Positions 44,034 to 51,885 of a stretch of 64,000 bases of DNA are shown here, in pieces (within the stretch, counting starts at the first letter, position 1; each line of letters begins with the position of its first letter). Below the pieces are notes generated by a model. It made no database searches. It was not told the origin of the DNA and worked only from the letters and a program-made list of their open reading frames with translations. A program made the position numbers and the translations under genes. The DNA is from an uncultured Saprospiraceae bacterium (GTDB taxonomy: Bacteria > Bacteroidota > Bacteroidia > Chitinophagales > Saprospiraceae): the NCBI GenBank assembly GCA_937928575.1, contig CALFWW010000121.1, positions 17,647 through 81,646 of the forward strand, read 5' to 3'.

Positions 44034-44225
44034 TCGACGCTGATTGTAATTAGATTTCTCCACAAGGTCAAAATTGGAAACCGGAGAAAGTTGCTTGATC
44101 CTTCGGCATCTTGACAAAAAGTCAAAGCTCAGGATGACAAGCAATTTTATGATGCAACTGGGAGGTTTTCGGCATTTTGGCAAAAGCCAAAGCTCATGAT
44201 GACAAGCGATTCGGCATCTTGGCGA
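44034..44225 (-). repeat. Dispersed repeat of the 'TTGTCATCCTGAGC' type, copy D
   Basis: 44034-44169 is homologous to copy C in opposite orientation. From 44170 to 44225 a second, shorter copy of the internal motif follows (TTGTCATCATGAGC and GCCAAAATGCCGAA on the minus strand), so the element has begun to multiply in place. The region between mqo and ettA holds no gene. The short reading frames inside it translate the repeat only. Confidence 0.75.
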
Positions 44226-44281
44226 CGTCAAATGGCTATTTAATATTCAGATATACTTTGTTATATGTTAAAAATTCAGGC

Positions 44282-45952
44282 TTACAACAAACTCTTAAAT
44301 CGTGGTCGCTTTGGAGGTACATCTCCCAATCGTTCTTTCTTGTTTTTTTCAAAAGCAGAGAAATTTCCTTCAAAGAAAATAACTTCGCCATCATCTTCAT
44401 AAGATAAAATATGAGTCGCCAAACGATCAATAAACCATCTATCGTGAGAAATCATCAAGACGCATCCTGCGAAATTTTCTATGGCTTCCTCCAATGCTCT
44501 TAAAGTATTGACATCAATATCATTGGTAGGCTCATCTAATAACAATACATTTCCTCCTTCCTTCAATGTGATGGCTAAGTGCAATCTGTTTCGTTCACCA
44601 CCAGATAAGACATTCACTTTTTTCTGTTGGTCACCACCTGCGAAATTGAAGCGACTTAAATAAGCTCTTGCATTGACTTCTGAATTTCCTATCTGAATAT
44701 TTTCGACACCTTGGCTAACTACTTCATAAATTGTTTTTTCCGGAATTAAGTCTTTGTGGGATTGATCTACGTATGCGAGTTGCACGGTACTTCCTATTTC
44801 AATATTTCCACTATCTGGCTTTTCTTCACCCATGATCATGCGGAAGAGAGTTGATTTACCAACACCATTGGGTCCGATGATTCCGACAATCGCATTTTTG
44901 GGAATTTTCAAACTTAGGTTTTCAATCAGGATACGGTTGTCATAGGATTTGGTCAAATTCTCAATATCAATAACCGAATCACCTAATCTCGGACCAGGTG
45001 GAATGTACAATTCTAATTTTGCCTCTCGTTCTTTTGCTTCTTGTGCACTCAATGTATCATATGCGGTCAAACGTGCCTTCCCTTTTGCTCTTCTTCCTTT
45101 TGGTGACATTTTAGACCATTCCAATTCACGCTTCAATATTTTCTGACGTTTCGATTCAGACTTTTCTTCTTGTGCCAATCGATTACTTTTTTGTTCCAAC
45201 CAAGAGCTGTAATTTCCTTCCCATGGAATTCCAGCACCTCGATCTAATTCCAAAATCCAGCCAGCCACATTGTCCAAAAAGTATCTATCGTGTGTGACAG
45301 CAATGACGGTACCTGGAAAAGATTTTAAAAATTGTTCTAACCAATGTACACTTTCAGCATCCAAGTGGTTGGTCGGCTCATCCAATAATAAGATATCTGG
45401 TTTGCTCAACAATAAACGACATAGAGCAACTCTTCTTCTTTCGCCACCTGACAATACATTTACATTTGCATCATCTGGCGGACAACGCAGCGCATCCATT
45501 GCTACTTCAAGCGTATGATCCAAATCCCAGGCATTTAAATGATCCATTTTTTCACCCAGCTCACCTTGCTTTTCGATTAATTTATTGAGCTCATCATCGC
45601 TCATTGGTTCTGCCATTTTATTGGAAACATCCTCGTATTCTTGTACTAAGTCAACAATGTGTTGGACACCTTCTTGCACAATTTCTTTTACTGTTTTTGT
45701 TTCATCTAATTCTGGTTCTTGTGCGAGATAACCGATTTTATAATCTTTATCGAAGGTTACTTTTCCTTGATAGTTTTCATCCAGACCAGCTATTATTTTA
45801 ATAAGACTAGATTTACCAGAACCATTCAGACCAAGGACACCAATCTTTGCACCATAGTAAAAGGATAACCAGATATTTTTGAGGACTTGTTTGGAAGGAG
45901 GGTAGGTTTTGCTGACACCTTCCATTGAGAAAATGACTTTCTTATCGGACAT
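44282..45952 (-). CDS. ettA: Energy-dependent translational throttle protein EttA (ABC-F)
   Basis: 556 residues with two ABC ATPase domains and no membrane segments. Walker A motifs are 'GLNGSGKSS' and 'GPNGVGKST'; signature motifs are 'LSGGERRRVALC' and 'LSGGERNRLHLA'; Walker B motifs end 'LLLDEPTNHLD' and 'LLLDEPTNDID'. The N-terminal 'MEGVSKTYPPSKQVLKNIWLSFY' in part, and the arm between the domains, are typical of EttA. It binds the ribosomal E site and couples ATP level to the first elongation steps. The gene is monocistronic. Confidence 0.95.
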   Translation of the reverse strand: MSDKKVIFSMEGVSKTYPPSKQVLKNIWLSFYYGAKIGVLGLNGSGKSSLIKIIAGLDENYQGKVTFDKDYKIGYLAQEPELDETKTVKEIVQEGVQHIVDLVQEYEDVSNKMAEPMSDDELNKLIEKQGELGEKMDHLNAWDLDHTLEVAMDALRCPPDDANVNVLSGGERRRVALCRLLLSKPDILLLDEPTNHLDAESVHWLEQFLKSFPGTVIAVTHDRYFLDNVAGWILELDRGAGIPWEGNYSSWLEQKSNRLAQEEKSESKRQKILKRELEWSKMSPKGRRAKGKARLTAYDTLSAQEAKEREAKLELYIPPGPRLGDSVIDIENLTKSYDNRILIENLSLKIPKNAIVGIIGPNGVGKSTLFRMIMGEEKPDSGNIEIGSTVQLAYVDQSHKDLIPEKTIYEVVSQGVENIQIGNSEVNARAYLSRFNFAGGDQQKKVNVLSGGERNRLHLAITLKEGGNVLLLDEPTNDIDVNTLRALEEAIENFAGCVLMISHDRWFIDRLATHILSYEDDGEVIFFEGNFSAFEKNKKERLGDVPPKRPRFKSLL

Positions 45953-46058
45953 GTTATATTTAGTTTAGTTGGGTCGAAGATAATATTTTTAAACCCAACT
46001 TTCACCCTAATTTCGCCCAGATACTTCTGTTGTCGCAGAAGAGTTCTTGCATATTTGT

Positions 46059-46940
46059 TTAAACCCCGCTTACCTCCGCTAAACTTTTTAAACCAGATTT
46101 GTCCAAAACAGGCTCATAAAGGTTTGACGGGTTTACGTTAAAGACTTGTTGTAACTGGTCAAATTCTTTAGGTAAGACTTTTTGAAATTCTTCGGAAAAA
46201 TTGAAGAAGTGATTAATCATTATTGGAAGGGGATCGGTTTGTTCCAGACCAATGTATTCATCCAAATATTTTTTACTGTATTTGCTGATCTTGTGAAGAT
46301 CTTTCCAAGTTGATTCATCAGTTGTAGGGTATTTTAAATTTGGATATTCTAACATAAAAACTTTGGCAAATTCATGCATTGCAACATTGTAACTACGTTT
46401 TGGGTTTTCGCAACCTGGAATTAATTGTTCGATTGAAAAAATAACCACTCCATCTTCTTCAAAAATTTCGGAAGCATGCCATTTTTTTGGATGTTGTGGA
46501 GATAAAAAAGCGGTAGGGTAGACAACTACTCTTTCGAATTTAGGTAATCGATAATTATTTTTACCCATCGTCATTCTGATCAGACTAGCACCGATAAACC
46601 CTTTTACTTCCTCAGGTACAACTTCAAAAACTTTAGGAATAAATTCAGTCCCCATAATATATAATCCCAATCGATCACCAAATGCTTTTTTATTTTCAGG
46701 CGACATTTCTAGATACCAAGGAAAATTCTTTTTTAAGAGCACTTTCATCTGATCATCCAATTCAGGAGGATTTCTTTTGTACCACCACCAATCGATTTGC
46801 GGACTGAGCATATAAATAGCTGCAAGTGCCAATACGTTGGGAATAATGTATTTAGAATAGGAAGGATCATACTCAAATGCCATATATCCGGCAATGATTA
46901 AGCCTACCATGAATGGAAAAGCAATAATTCTTGATAACAT
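46059..46940 (-). CDS. MtfA-like (M90) membrane protein with altered HExxH motif
   Basis: 293 residues with two N-terminal membrane segments (about 5-22 and 31-46). The rest resembles the MtfA zinc peptidase family, with 'FPWYLEMSPENKKAFGDRL', 'RVVVYPTAFLSP', 'DGVVIFSIEQLIPG' and 'NVAMHEFAKVF'. The zinc motif in MtfA is HEFAH; here it is HEFAK (residues 189-193), so the second zinc ligand is Lys. Proteolytic activity is therefore doubtful, although the protein is otherwise complete. MtfA of E. coli binds and inactivates the repressor Mlc, a role that needs no protease activity. The gene is alone. Confidence 0.75.
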   Translation of the reverse strand: MLSRIIAFPFMVGLIIAGYMAFEYDPSYSKYIIPNVLALAAIYMLSPQIDWWWYKRNPPELDDQMKVLLKKNFPWYLEMSPENKKAFGDRLGLYIMGTEFIPKVFEVVPEEVKGFIGASLIRMTMGKNNYRLPKFERVVVYPTAFLSPQHPKKWHASEIFEEDGVVIFSIEQLIPGCENPKRSYNVAMHEFAKVFMLEYPNLKYPTTDESTWKDLHKISKYSKKYLDEYIGLEQTDPLPIMINHFFNFSEEFQKVLPKEFDQLQQVFNVNPSNLYEPVLDKSGLKSLAEVSGV

Positions 46941-47058
46941 AAGGGAGCTATGTTTATATAGATTAAAAATAGACTTTATTTTAATTACTAAGACGCTTGT
47001 TTTTTAAGTAATAAGCATCTATTTTTGCGACCTCTTCAGATTGATGGAGAGAAAGGCT

Positions 47059-47131
47059 GGTACCTTAGCTCAGTTGGTAGAGCAATGGACTGAAAATCCA
47101 TGTGTCCCTGGTTCGATTCCTGGAGGTACCA
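47059..47131 (+). tRNA. tRNA-Phe (GAA)
   Basis: A 73-base cloverleaf with a full 7-bp acceptor stem (GGTACCT/AGGTACC), D-stem GCTC/GAGC and anticodon stem ATGGA/TCCAT with loop CTGAAAA, anticodon GAA at 47092-47094. The T-arm has a T-T mismatch in the middle of its stem (47109 with 47121). Discriminator base is A and CCA is not encoded. A terminator follows, and the 3' end is duplicated 110 bases downstream. Confidence 0.93.
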
Positions 47132-47138
47132 CAAACAG

Positions 47139-47176
47139 ATCCTCACTTGGTTTAAACTGAGTAGAGGATTTTTTTT
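47139..47176 (+). terminator. Terminator of tRNA-Phe
   Basis: ATCCTC (47139-47144) pairs with GAGGAT (47164-47169), extended by ACT/AGT inside with one bulged A, and is followed by a T run. Confidence 0.8.
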
Positions 47177-47196
47177 GTCAATGACAGAAACACCAT

Positions 47197-47287
47197 GTAG
47201 GAAGCGATTGCTTCCTACTAGTTCGATTCCTGGAGGTACCACAAAAACAATCCTCGCTCGGTAAATACTGAGTAGAGGATTTTTTTA
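47197..47287 (+). pseudogene. Duplicated 3' end of tRNA-Phe with its terminator
   Basis: 47221-47290 repeats 47111-47180 with a 110-base period: the tRNA T-loop and acceptor 3' strand (GTTCGATTCCTGGAGGTACC), then a second terminator (ATCCTC at 47250, GAGGAT at 47275). The 5' part of the tRNA is absent and the T-stem cannot pair, so it is not functional. A perfect 9-bp hairpin, GTAGGAAGC/GCTTCCTAC (47197-47218), sits exactly at the left border of the copy. It is either a decayed second tRNA-Phe or a scar of an integrated element. Confidence 0.75.
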
Positions 47288-47349
47288 TTTGTTGAACAGA
47301 CATTCCTGTCTGTTTTGACTGTATTGTTGAAACAGAAAAGATTTCTATT

Positions 47350-48156
47350 CTACATTTGCTCCCAAGCATCGTTACCCAAACGCTCCACATCATAAAAAAG
47401 AGAAGTAGATTCCTTATTCAAATACGGATAAACAACTTTAGATAAATACAATCCCTGAGGATAAGCATAAGTTTTAAAAGGTAATTCAACTGTAGCAGAC
47501 AAGTAACTTTTAAAAGTTTCGATATCCAACTTTCCTTTTCCAATTTCTATTAATCTCAAAACCAATAGTCGAATCATTCCTCTGACAAAACGATTGGAAC
47601 AGATTTCGATACGCATACGATCCTGATTTTTATTGAGAAATAATTTAGCATGTCTAATCTCGCAGTTGGTGTGTTTATAGATATCAGGACTTTTGCAAAA
47701 GGATCGGAAATTTTTGTAGTTGGAGATGAGATTTACAGCTTCAGTCATTTTTTCAAAATCAATAGATTCCAAATCATAATAGCTACTGATGTCATGAAGA
47801 AATGGATCCTTTTTGAAATGAAGTAAGTACTGGTAAGTTCGGTGAGTTGCGTCGTATTGTGTATGTGCATTTTGATCCACTTCGATTGACTCAAAGATGA
47901 CGATATCGTCTGGAAGCATTTTATTTAATCTAAAAACGATATCGTAATCAAATGGTTCTGTGAAGTCGAAATGTAAAAAATATTGACTTGCATGAACACC
48001 TGCATCTGTACGTCCACAGCCAACTACCGTTATTTCTTTATGTAGCATTTTTGAAAGATGCTCTTCGATAATTTGTTGAATACTGATAACGTTTGGTTGA
48101 CGTTGCCATCCATGATAGTTGGTGCCTTTGTAGCCAATGTGCAGGAAAGTTCTCAA
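47350..48156 (-). CDS. truA: tRNA pseudouridine(38-40) synthase TruA
   Basis: 268 residues. The N-terminal 'IGYKGTNYHGWQRQPNVISIQQ' in part and the catalytic motif 'VGCGRTDAGVHASQYFLHF' with the Asp nucleophile in 'GRTDAGVHA' are clear. 'SCRFCKSPDIYKH'-like residues are present as 'FRSFCKSPDIYKHT', and the C-terminal 'RFVRGMIRLLVLRLIEIG' is conserved. The enzyme makes pseudouridine at positions 38-40 of the anticodon arm of many tRNAs. It is divergent from lspA. Confidence 0.95.
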   Translation of the reverse strand: MRTFLHIGYKGTNYHGWQRQPNVISIQQIIEEHLSKMLHKEITVVGCGRTDAGVHASQYFLHFDFTEPFDYDIVFRLNKMLPDDIVIFESIEVDQNAHTQYDATHRTYQYLLHFKKDPFLHDISSYYDLESIDFEKMTEAVNLISNYKNFRSFCKSPDIYKHTNCEIRHAKLFLNKNQDRMRIEICSNRFVRGMIRLLVLRLIEIGKGKLDIETFKSYLSATVELPFKTYAYPQGLYLSKVVYPYLNKESTSLFYDVERLGNDAWEQM

Positions 48157-48276
48157 AAAATTGAATTTCTATGTGAGCTTGAAATTATATAGAATTAGTT
48201 GATTTCAATAATGTTCTATTTATTGATTGTGCTTTTATATCTTGCAATCAATTTTTATTAAACCAATCAACAATTT

Positions 48277-48906
48277 GTGAGTCGTTCAGCGAAAGTCATC
48301 TGTGTTATTTTATTTGTTTTATTAATTGATCAGAGTTCCAAGATTTGGGTGAAGACGATGATGGAGTATGGGGAAGAATTTAAGATTTTCGGATTGGATT
48401 GGGCTCGCATTCATTTTGTAGAAAATAATGGGATGGCTTTTGGAATTACTTTGGGAGGGAAAGCAGGGAAGTTGCTACTGAGTTTATTTCGGTTTATTGC
48501 TGTTTGCTTTTTGGGTTATTATATCACTCAGTTAATTCGTGCTCGTTCAAATTTCATGATTACAATTAGTTTCGCAATGATATTGGCGGGTGCGTTGGGA
48601 AACATTATTGATAGTGCTTTTTACGGAATTATTTTTTCCAATTCATCTTATCATGGTGGCTATGCTGAGTTGTTTCCAGAAGGTGGAGGTTACGCTTCTT
48701 TTTTGCATGGGAAGGTGGTGGACATGCTTTATTTTCCGATGTATGATGGTTATTATCCAGATTGGTTTCCGTTTTGGGGAGGTCAGTCGCTTCAATTTTT
48801 CAGACCAGTTTTTAATGTAGCAGACATGTCGATAACGCTAGGTGTTTTTACAATTATTCTTTTCTTATTTGGATTCTTTAGTGAGGAAGGAAAAGAGGGT
48901 TGGTAA
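48277..48906 (+). CDS. lspA: Lipoprotein signal peptidase
   Basis: 209 residues from a GTG start, with four membrane segments. Catalytic Asp residues lie in 'GNIIDSAFYG' and 'FNVADMSITLGVF', and 'VENNGMAFGITLG' is the typical N-terminal conserved region. A longer periplasmic loop of about 50 residues between them is usual for this phylum. LspA cuts signal peptides of prolipoproteins after lipidation, consistent with the many lipoproteins of this window. Confidence 0.93.
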   Translation: MSRSAKVICVILFVLLIDQSSKIWVKTMMEYGEEFKIFGLDWARIHFVENNGMAFGITLGGKAGKLLLSLFRFIAVCFLGYYITQLIRARSNFMITISFAMILAGALGNIIDSAFYGIIFSNSSYHGGYAELFPEGGGYASFLHGKVVDMLYFPMYDGYYPDWFPFWGGQSLQFFRPVFNVADMSITLGVFTIILFLFGFFSEEGKEGW

Positions 48907-48958
48907 AGAGGTAAAGAGAAGCGTTGGAATAAAAATATATTATACAGTTGTATAAATG

Positions 48959-48998
48959 AAAAAAGGCCTCCCGATATTTAATTCAGGATGCCTTTTTT
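48959..48998. terminator. Bidirectional terminator between lspA and arsR-type gene
   Basis: AAAAAAGGC (48959-48967) pairs with GCCTTTTTT (48990-48998). It can end both lspA and the leftward ArsR-type gene. Confidence 0.75.
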
Positions 48999-49023
48999 AG
49001 TTTTAGGACATTAATAATGTCTG

Positions 49024-49407
49024 TTAGCTTTCCACAGGATTTACAATTTCAGTAGTTGGTTCTTCTCCATTGCTTTCAAAAGTGTTTAAGGCTTTTAGTA
49101 CGGTGGAGATTTTGTCGTAGGCAATACTGTAATGAATAAATTTTCCTTCACGATTCGTTTGAACGATACCGGCGATCCGTAAAATTCTAAGATGTTGTGA
49201 AGTAATAGATTGTTCGAGTTTCATGGTGTTGTAGATCTTATTAACGTTAATCGTTTGATGTTGATCAATAAACTCCAAAATTTTCAATCTCAGTGGATGG
49301 GCTAAAGCTCTTAAAGTATCAGACGCTTCATTAAGTTTGTCATTATTAATGTCAACTTTAGCTTTTCTCATAGAAACGATGTTTAGTAACATATTTTGAT
49401 GAAGCAA
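49024..49407 (-). CDS. ArsR family winged-helix regulator (1)
   Basis: 127 residues as the longest frame; an internal ATG at 49371 gives 115 residues and begins 'MRKAK', like the paralog upstream, and may be the true start. The winged helix has 'LRALAHPLRLKILEFI', the recognition helix 'QSITSQHLRILRIAGI' and the wing 'REGKFIHYSI'. No cysteine metal site is seen, so it is probably not a metal sensor. The paralog upstream lies in the same direction but has its own terminator. Confidence 0.85.
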   Translation of the reverse strand: MLHQNMLLNIVSMRKAKVDINNDKLNEASDTLRALAHPLRLKILEFIDQHQTINVNKIYNTMKLEQSITSQHLRILRIAGIVQTNREGKFIHYSIAYDKISTVLKALNTFESNGEEPTTEIVNPVES

Positions 49408-49450
49408 ATATGATAAAAATGTTTATTATTTCATCATGATTTGCAACAAT

Positions 49451-49494
49451 AAAAAAAAAAATGCTGTAGCTATTAAAAGCTACAGCATTTTTTG
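49451..49494 (-). terminator. Terminator of the second ArsR-type gene
   Basis: ATGCTGTAGCT (49461-49471) and AGCTACAGCAT (49478-49488) form a perfect 11-bp stem, with a long A run to the left and T run to the right. On the minus strand it ends the gene at 49590-49928. Confidence 0.85.
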
Positions 49495-49589
49495 TCAAAC
49501 ATGCTAATTGACGTTTCTATTGTATAAGAAATTTGTGCAGATAAAATCTGTTATTTCTAAGTTTCTTTTAAATAGATGGGGGGAACCAA

Positions 49590-49928
49590 TTACGACGCTA
49601 GTTCCTCAACCAATCTTGAGATCTGAGACAAACGCCCAGCATCAAGAGAGTAGTAAATAAATTTACCTTGGCGTTCAGTTGCTACGACACCCGCTCTTCT
49701 AAGAATAGCTAAGTGTTGAGAAGCTACAGACTGTTCTAATCTTAATTTGATGTAGATATCTGTAACAGTCATTCTTTCGTTCTCTTCTAATAAATCAATC
49801 ATACTTTGACGTAACTTATGATTTACTGCACGAAGAACTAAAACTGCTTTTCTCAACTCAGCGTAATCCAATTGGATCTCGCTATTTCCCTTCTTCAAAA
49901 TAACGGTTTCGTTTTTCTGCTTTCTCAT
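49590..49928 (-). CDS. ArsR family winged-helix regulator (2)
   Basis: 112 residues beginning 'MRKQKNETVIL'. The DNA-binding region has 'LRAVNHKLRQSMIDLLEEN', recognition helix 'QSVASQHLAILRRAGVV' and wing 'RQGKFIYYSL'. It is a clear paralog of the next gene, with the same length of linker and wing. No metal-binding cysteines are seen. Targets cannot be inferred, and no transporter or resistance gene is adjacent. Confidence 0.87.
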   Translation of the reverse strand: MRKQKNETVILKKGNSEIQLDYAELRKAVLVLRAVNHKLRQSMIDLLEENERMTVTDIYIKLRLEQSVASQHLAILRRAGVVATERQGKFIYYSLDAGRLSQISRLVEELAS

Positions 49929-50085
49929 ACTTAATATGTTTTTTAGATTAGTAATACATTATGGATTTTACCAAAATTATACCAAACTATAATATTACAA
50001 ATATATCTAAGATGTAAAATTATTGATTATTAGATACAAATAAAAATTTATTTACAGAATAAAAAAAACTTTGTATATAAATAAA

Positions 50086-50775
50086 TTATTTCTTTGACGT
50101 AGTAATGTTTGGCATCTTCAAGTAATTAGGCACATAGTGCGCCAAATTTTCGAATGATTTTGCCGAGTACTTTTCTAATGCAAGCGCAACCATGTGAGCA
50201 GCAGAGCATTGTGTGTCAAGATAATTTACTTCAAATTTTTCAATTAGTATTTTAGTTTTTTTGGCACCGTTCCCACCTATAACAAAGCAATTACTCCATT
50301 TATTATTTTCATCGAATTCTTTGTCATTGATTATTAATGCTTTAGTGGGACAAATTACTTTTAGGTCATTATCAAATAAAGCAGTGTAGACCTCCATCCT
50401 TCTAGCGTCGATCATAGGGCAGAATAATGTATTAGCATTGTTAAATTTATTTTTGCTTTGCTTCATTTTCCAAGCAATTGACTTTAAAGTATCAACTGAC
50501 AGTAGCGGGATGTCCATTCCATAACAAATTGCTTTCGCTGTGGAGACGCCGACTCGTAATCCTGTATATGATCCGGGTCCAGCACTAATAGCAACTGCAT
50601 GTAGATCAGCCATTTTTAGATTACTGGCATCCAAACATTTCTGAATATAGCTGGTCAGTAAACTAGCATGTTGAAAGCCCTCATGTGTTTCTTTTGTAAA
50701 CAATGGAATCTCGTTTTCACTGATACAGACAGAGCAGATTTCTGTTGATGTTTCTATATGAAGTATATTTGTCAT
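50086..50775 (-). CDS. tsaB: tRNA threonylcarbamoyladenosine biosynthesis protein TsaB
   Basis: 229 residues. The ASKHA-fold start 'ILHIETSTEICSVCIS', 'HASLLTSYIQKCL' and the family signature 'AISAGPGSYTGLRVGVSTAKAICYG' in part are conserved. TsaB is the non-catalytic partner of TsaD and TsaE in making t6A37 on ANN-decoding tRNAs. The gene is alone and the upstream 250 bases are AT-rich. Confidence 0.95.
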   Translation of the reverse strand: MTNILHIETSTEICSVCISENEIPLFTKETHEGFQHASLLTSYIQKCLDASNLKMADLHAVAISAGPGSYTGLRVGVSTAKAICYGMDIPLLSVDTLKSIAWKMKQSKNKFNNANTLFCPMIDARRMEVYTALFDNDLKVICPTKALIINDKEFDENNKWSNCFVIGGNGAKKTKILIEKFEVNYLDTQCSAAHMVALALEKYSAKSFENLAHYVPNYLKMPNITTSKK

Positions 50776-51023
50776 ATTAAATTTAGATTAAGCTTTTTTC
50801 ATTTTATTATATTCGATAATATGATGTTATAAAACAAATTTTACCTTGTCACATTCTTGTTTTTTTCGGATTTTCTGTGCATATTAATATAAAACTTATA
50901 GATTTTGTGTTAATACCAACACCTCATCAAATAACGTAATGGAATAAATACCCAAAAATTAACATTAATTGGAGTGATTTTTGTCACTTCCAAGATATCC
51001 AACAGGCACGATTTAAGCACATT

Positions 51024-51872
51024 ATGATGAATGAAACATTTACCAAATCCACAGTAAAGCTCCTATTTCTCGTAGTGGCAATTATAGGAATTTTTTCTTC
51101 ATGTAAGAAAGAACCTGTAAAACCTACCCCAAATGATTTCACTTTTGAAGTGAGAGAAAATCTTGGCGCTTCACTAAACGAGGCAATCTTTAATAACAAC
51201 GAGGCATTTAAGATCTTAGATAAGGATGATTATGCAGATAACGTTTATTTCTATATGGACTCGATGATGAAGCAAGCTGCGAACCTTTACAGATTCAATA
51301 ATACTGATTCGGGATGGAGTCAAGATAGAATATGGGAGTCTTTTGTCATTCAAAATGATGATGAAAATTATGCATTTTGTGTTCCTGGTGGTAACTTTTA
51401 TATCTCGACTGGTTTTTTGAAAGAAATCCAAGAAGATTTCGAATTGTATTTTGTAATGGCTTTTGAATTGACGATGATGCAAGAAGAAGCAGTACTTGAT
51501 AAACTTTATTCGCTTGGCATTGAAGACATAGCAGCAATTAGTTATGGAACTGTTGAACCAGGAGACTTAAGTGCAGATGATGTTGTATTAAGTTTTATTG
51601 ACCCAACCTTTATCTATGATACATCTGTCATTCAAGAAGTTGACAAACTTACTATGGATTATATTTGCAAATCTTCTGATTACAATAGATTTGGAATCAT
51701 TGACTTGATCGAGAATTCTGACATGCAAGGATTATGGTTTCAAACTCGACCTAGTTATGCTAATCGCAATTTAGATAATCTGAGTGAAATCGAAATGGAT
51801 GATTTATCAGATTGTGGCAATAGAAAGAGAACTGGTCTTTATGAAAGCTTAGTACTTCAATATTTACCATAA
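51024..51872 (+). CDS. M48-like lipoprotein lacking both zinc His residues
   Basis: 282 residues with a lipoprotein signal 'IGIFSSCKK'. The middle part follows the M48 pattern: 'WESFVIQNDDENYAFCVPGGNFYISTGFLK' in parts, which matches 'NAFALPGGRIFVYTGLL' of that family. Where HExxH is expected the sequence is 'FELTM' (residues 147-151). An acidic residue of the third ligand type remains in 'QEVDKLTMDYI'. The protein is related to the lipoprotein at 58442-59245. It is probably a non-catalytic binding protein of the periplasm or surface. Fold assignment is by pattern only. Confidence 0.6.
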   Translation: MMNETFTKSTVKLLFLVVAIIGIFSSCKKEPVKPTPNDFTFEVRENLGASLNEAIFNNNEAFKILDKDDYADNVYFYMDSMMKQAANLYRFNNTDSGWSQDRIWESFVIQNDDENYAFCVPGGNFYISTGFLKEIQEDFELYFVMAFELTMMQEEAVLDKLYSLGIEDIAAISYGTVEPGDLSADDVVLSFIDPTFIYDTSVIQEVDKLTMDYICKSSDYNRFGIIDLIENSDMQGLWFQTRPSYANRNLDNLSEIEMDDLSDCGNRKRTGLYESLVLQYLP

Positions 51873-51885
51873 AGTTAGTCGATCA

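Noticed and set aside
47221..47290. Second tRNA gene
   Set aside because: Only the T-loop and the 3' acceptor strand are present; there is no 5' acceptor strand, D-arm or anticodon arm.
47178..47393. 71-codon minus-strand frame across the tRNA duplication
   Set aside because: It overlaps the end of truA and the duplicated tRNA fragment and has no family-like content.
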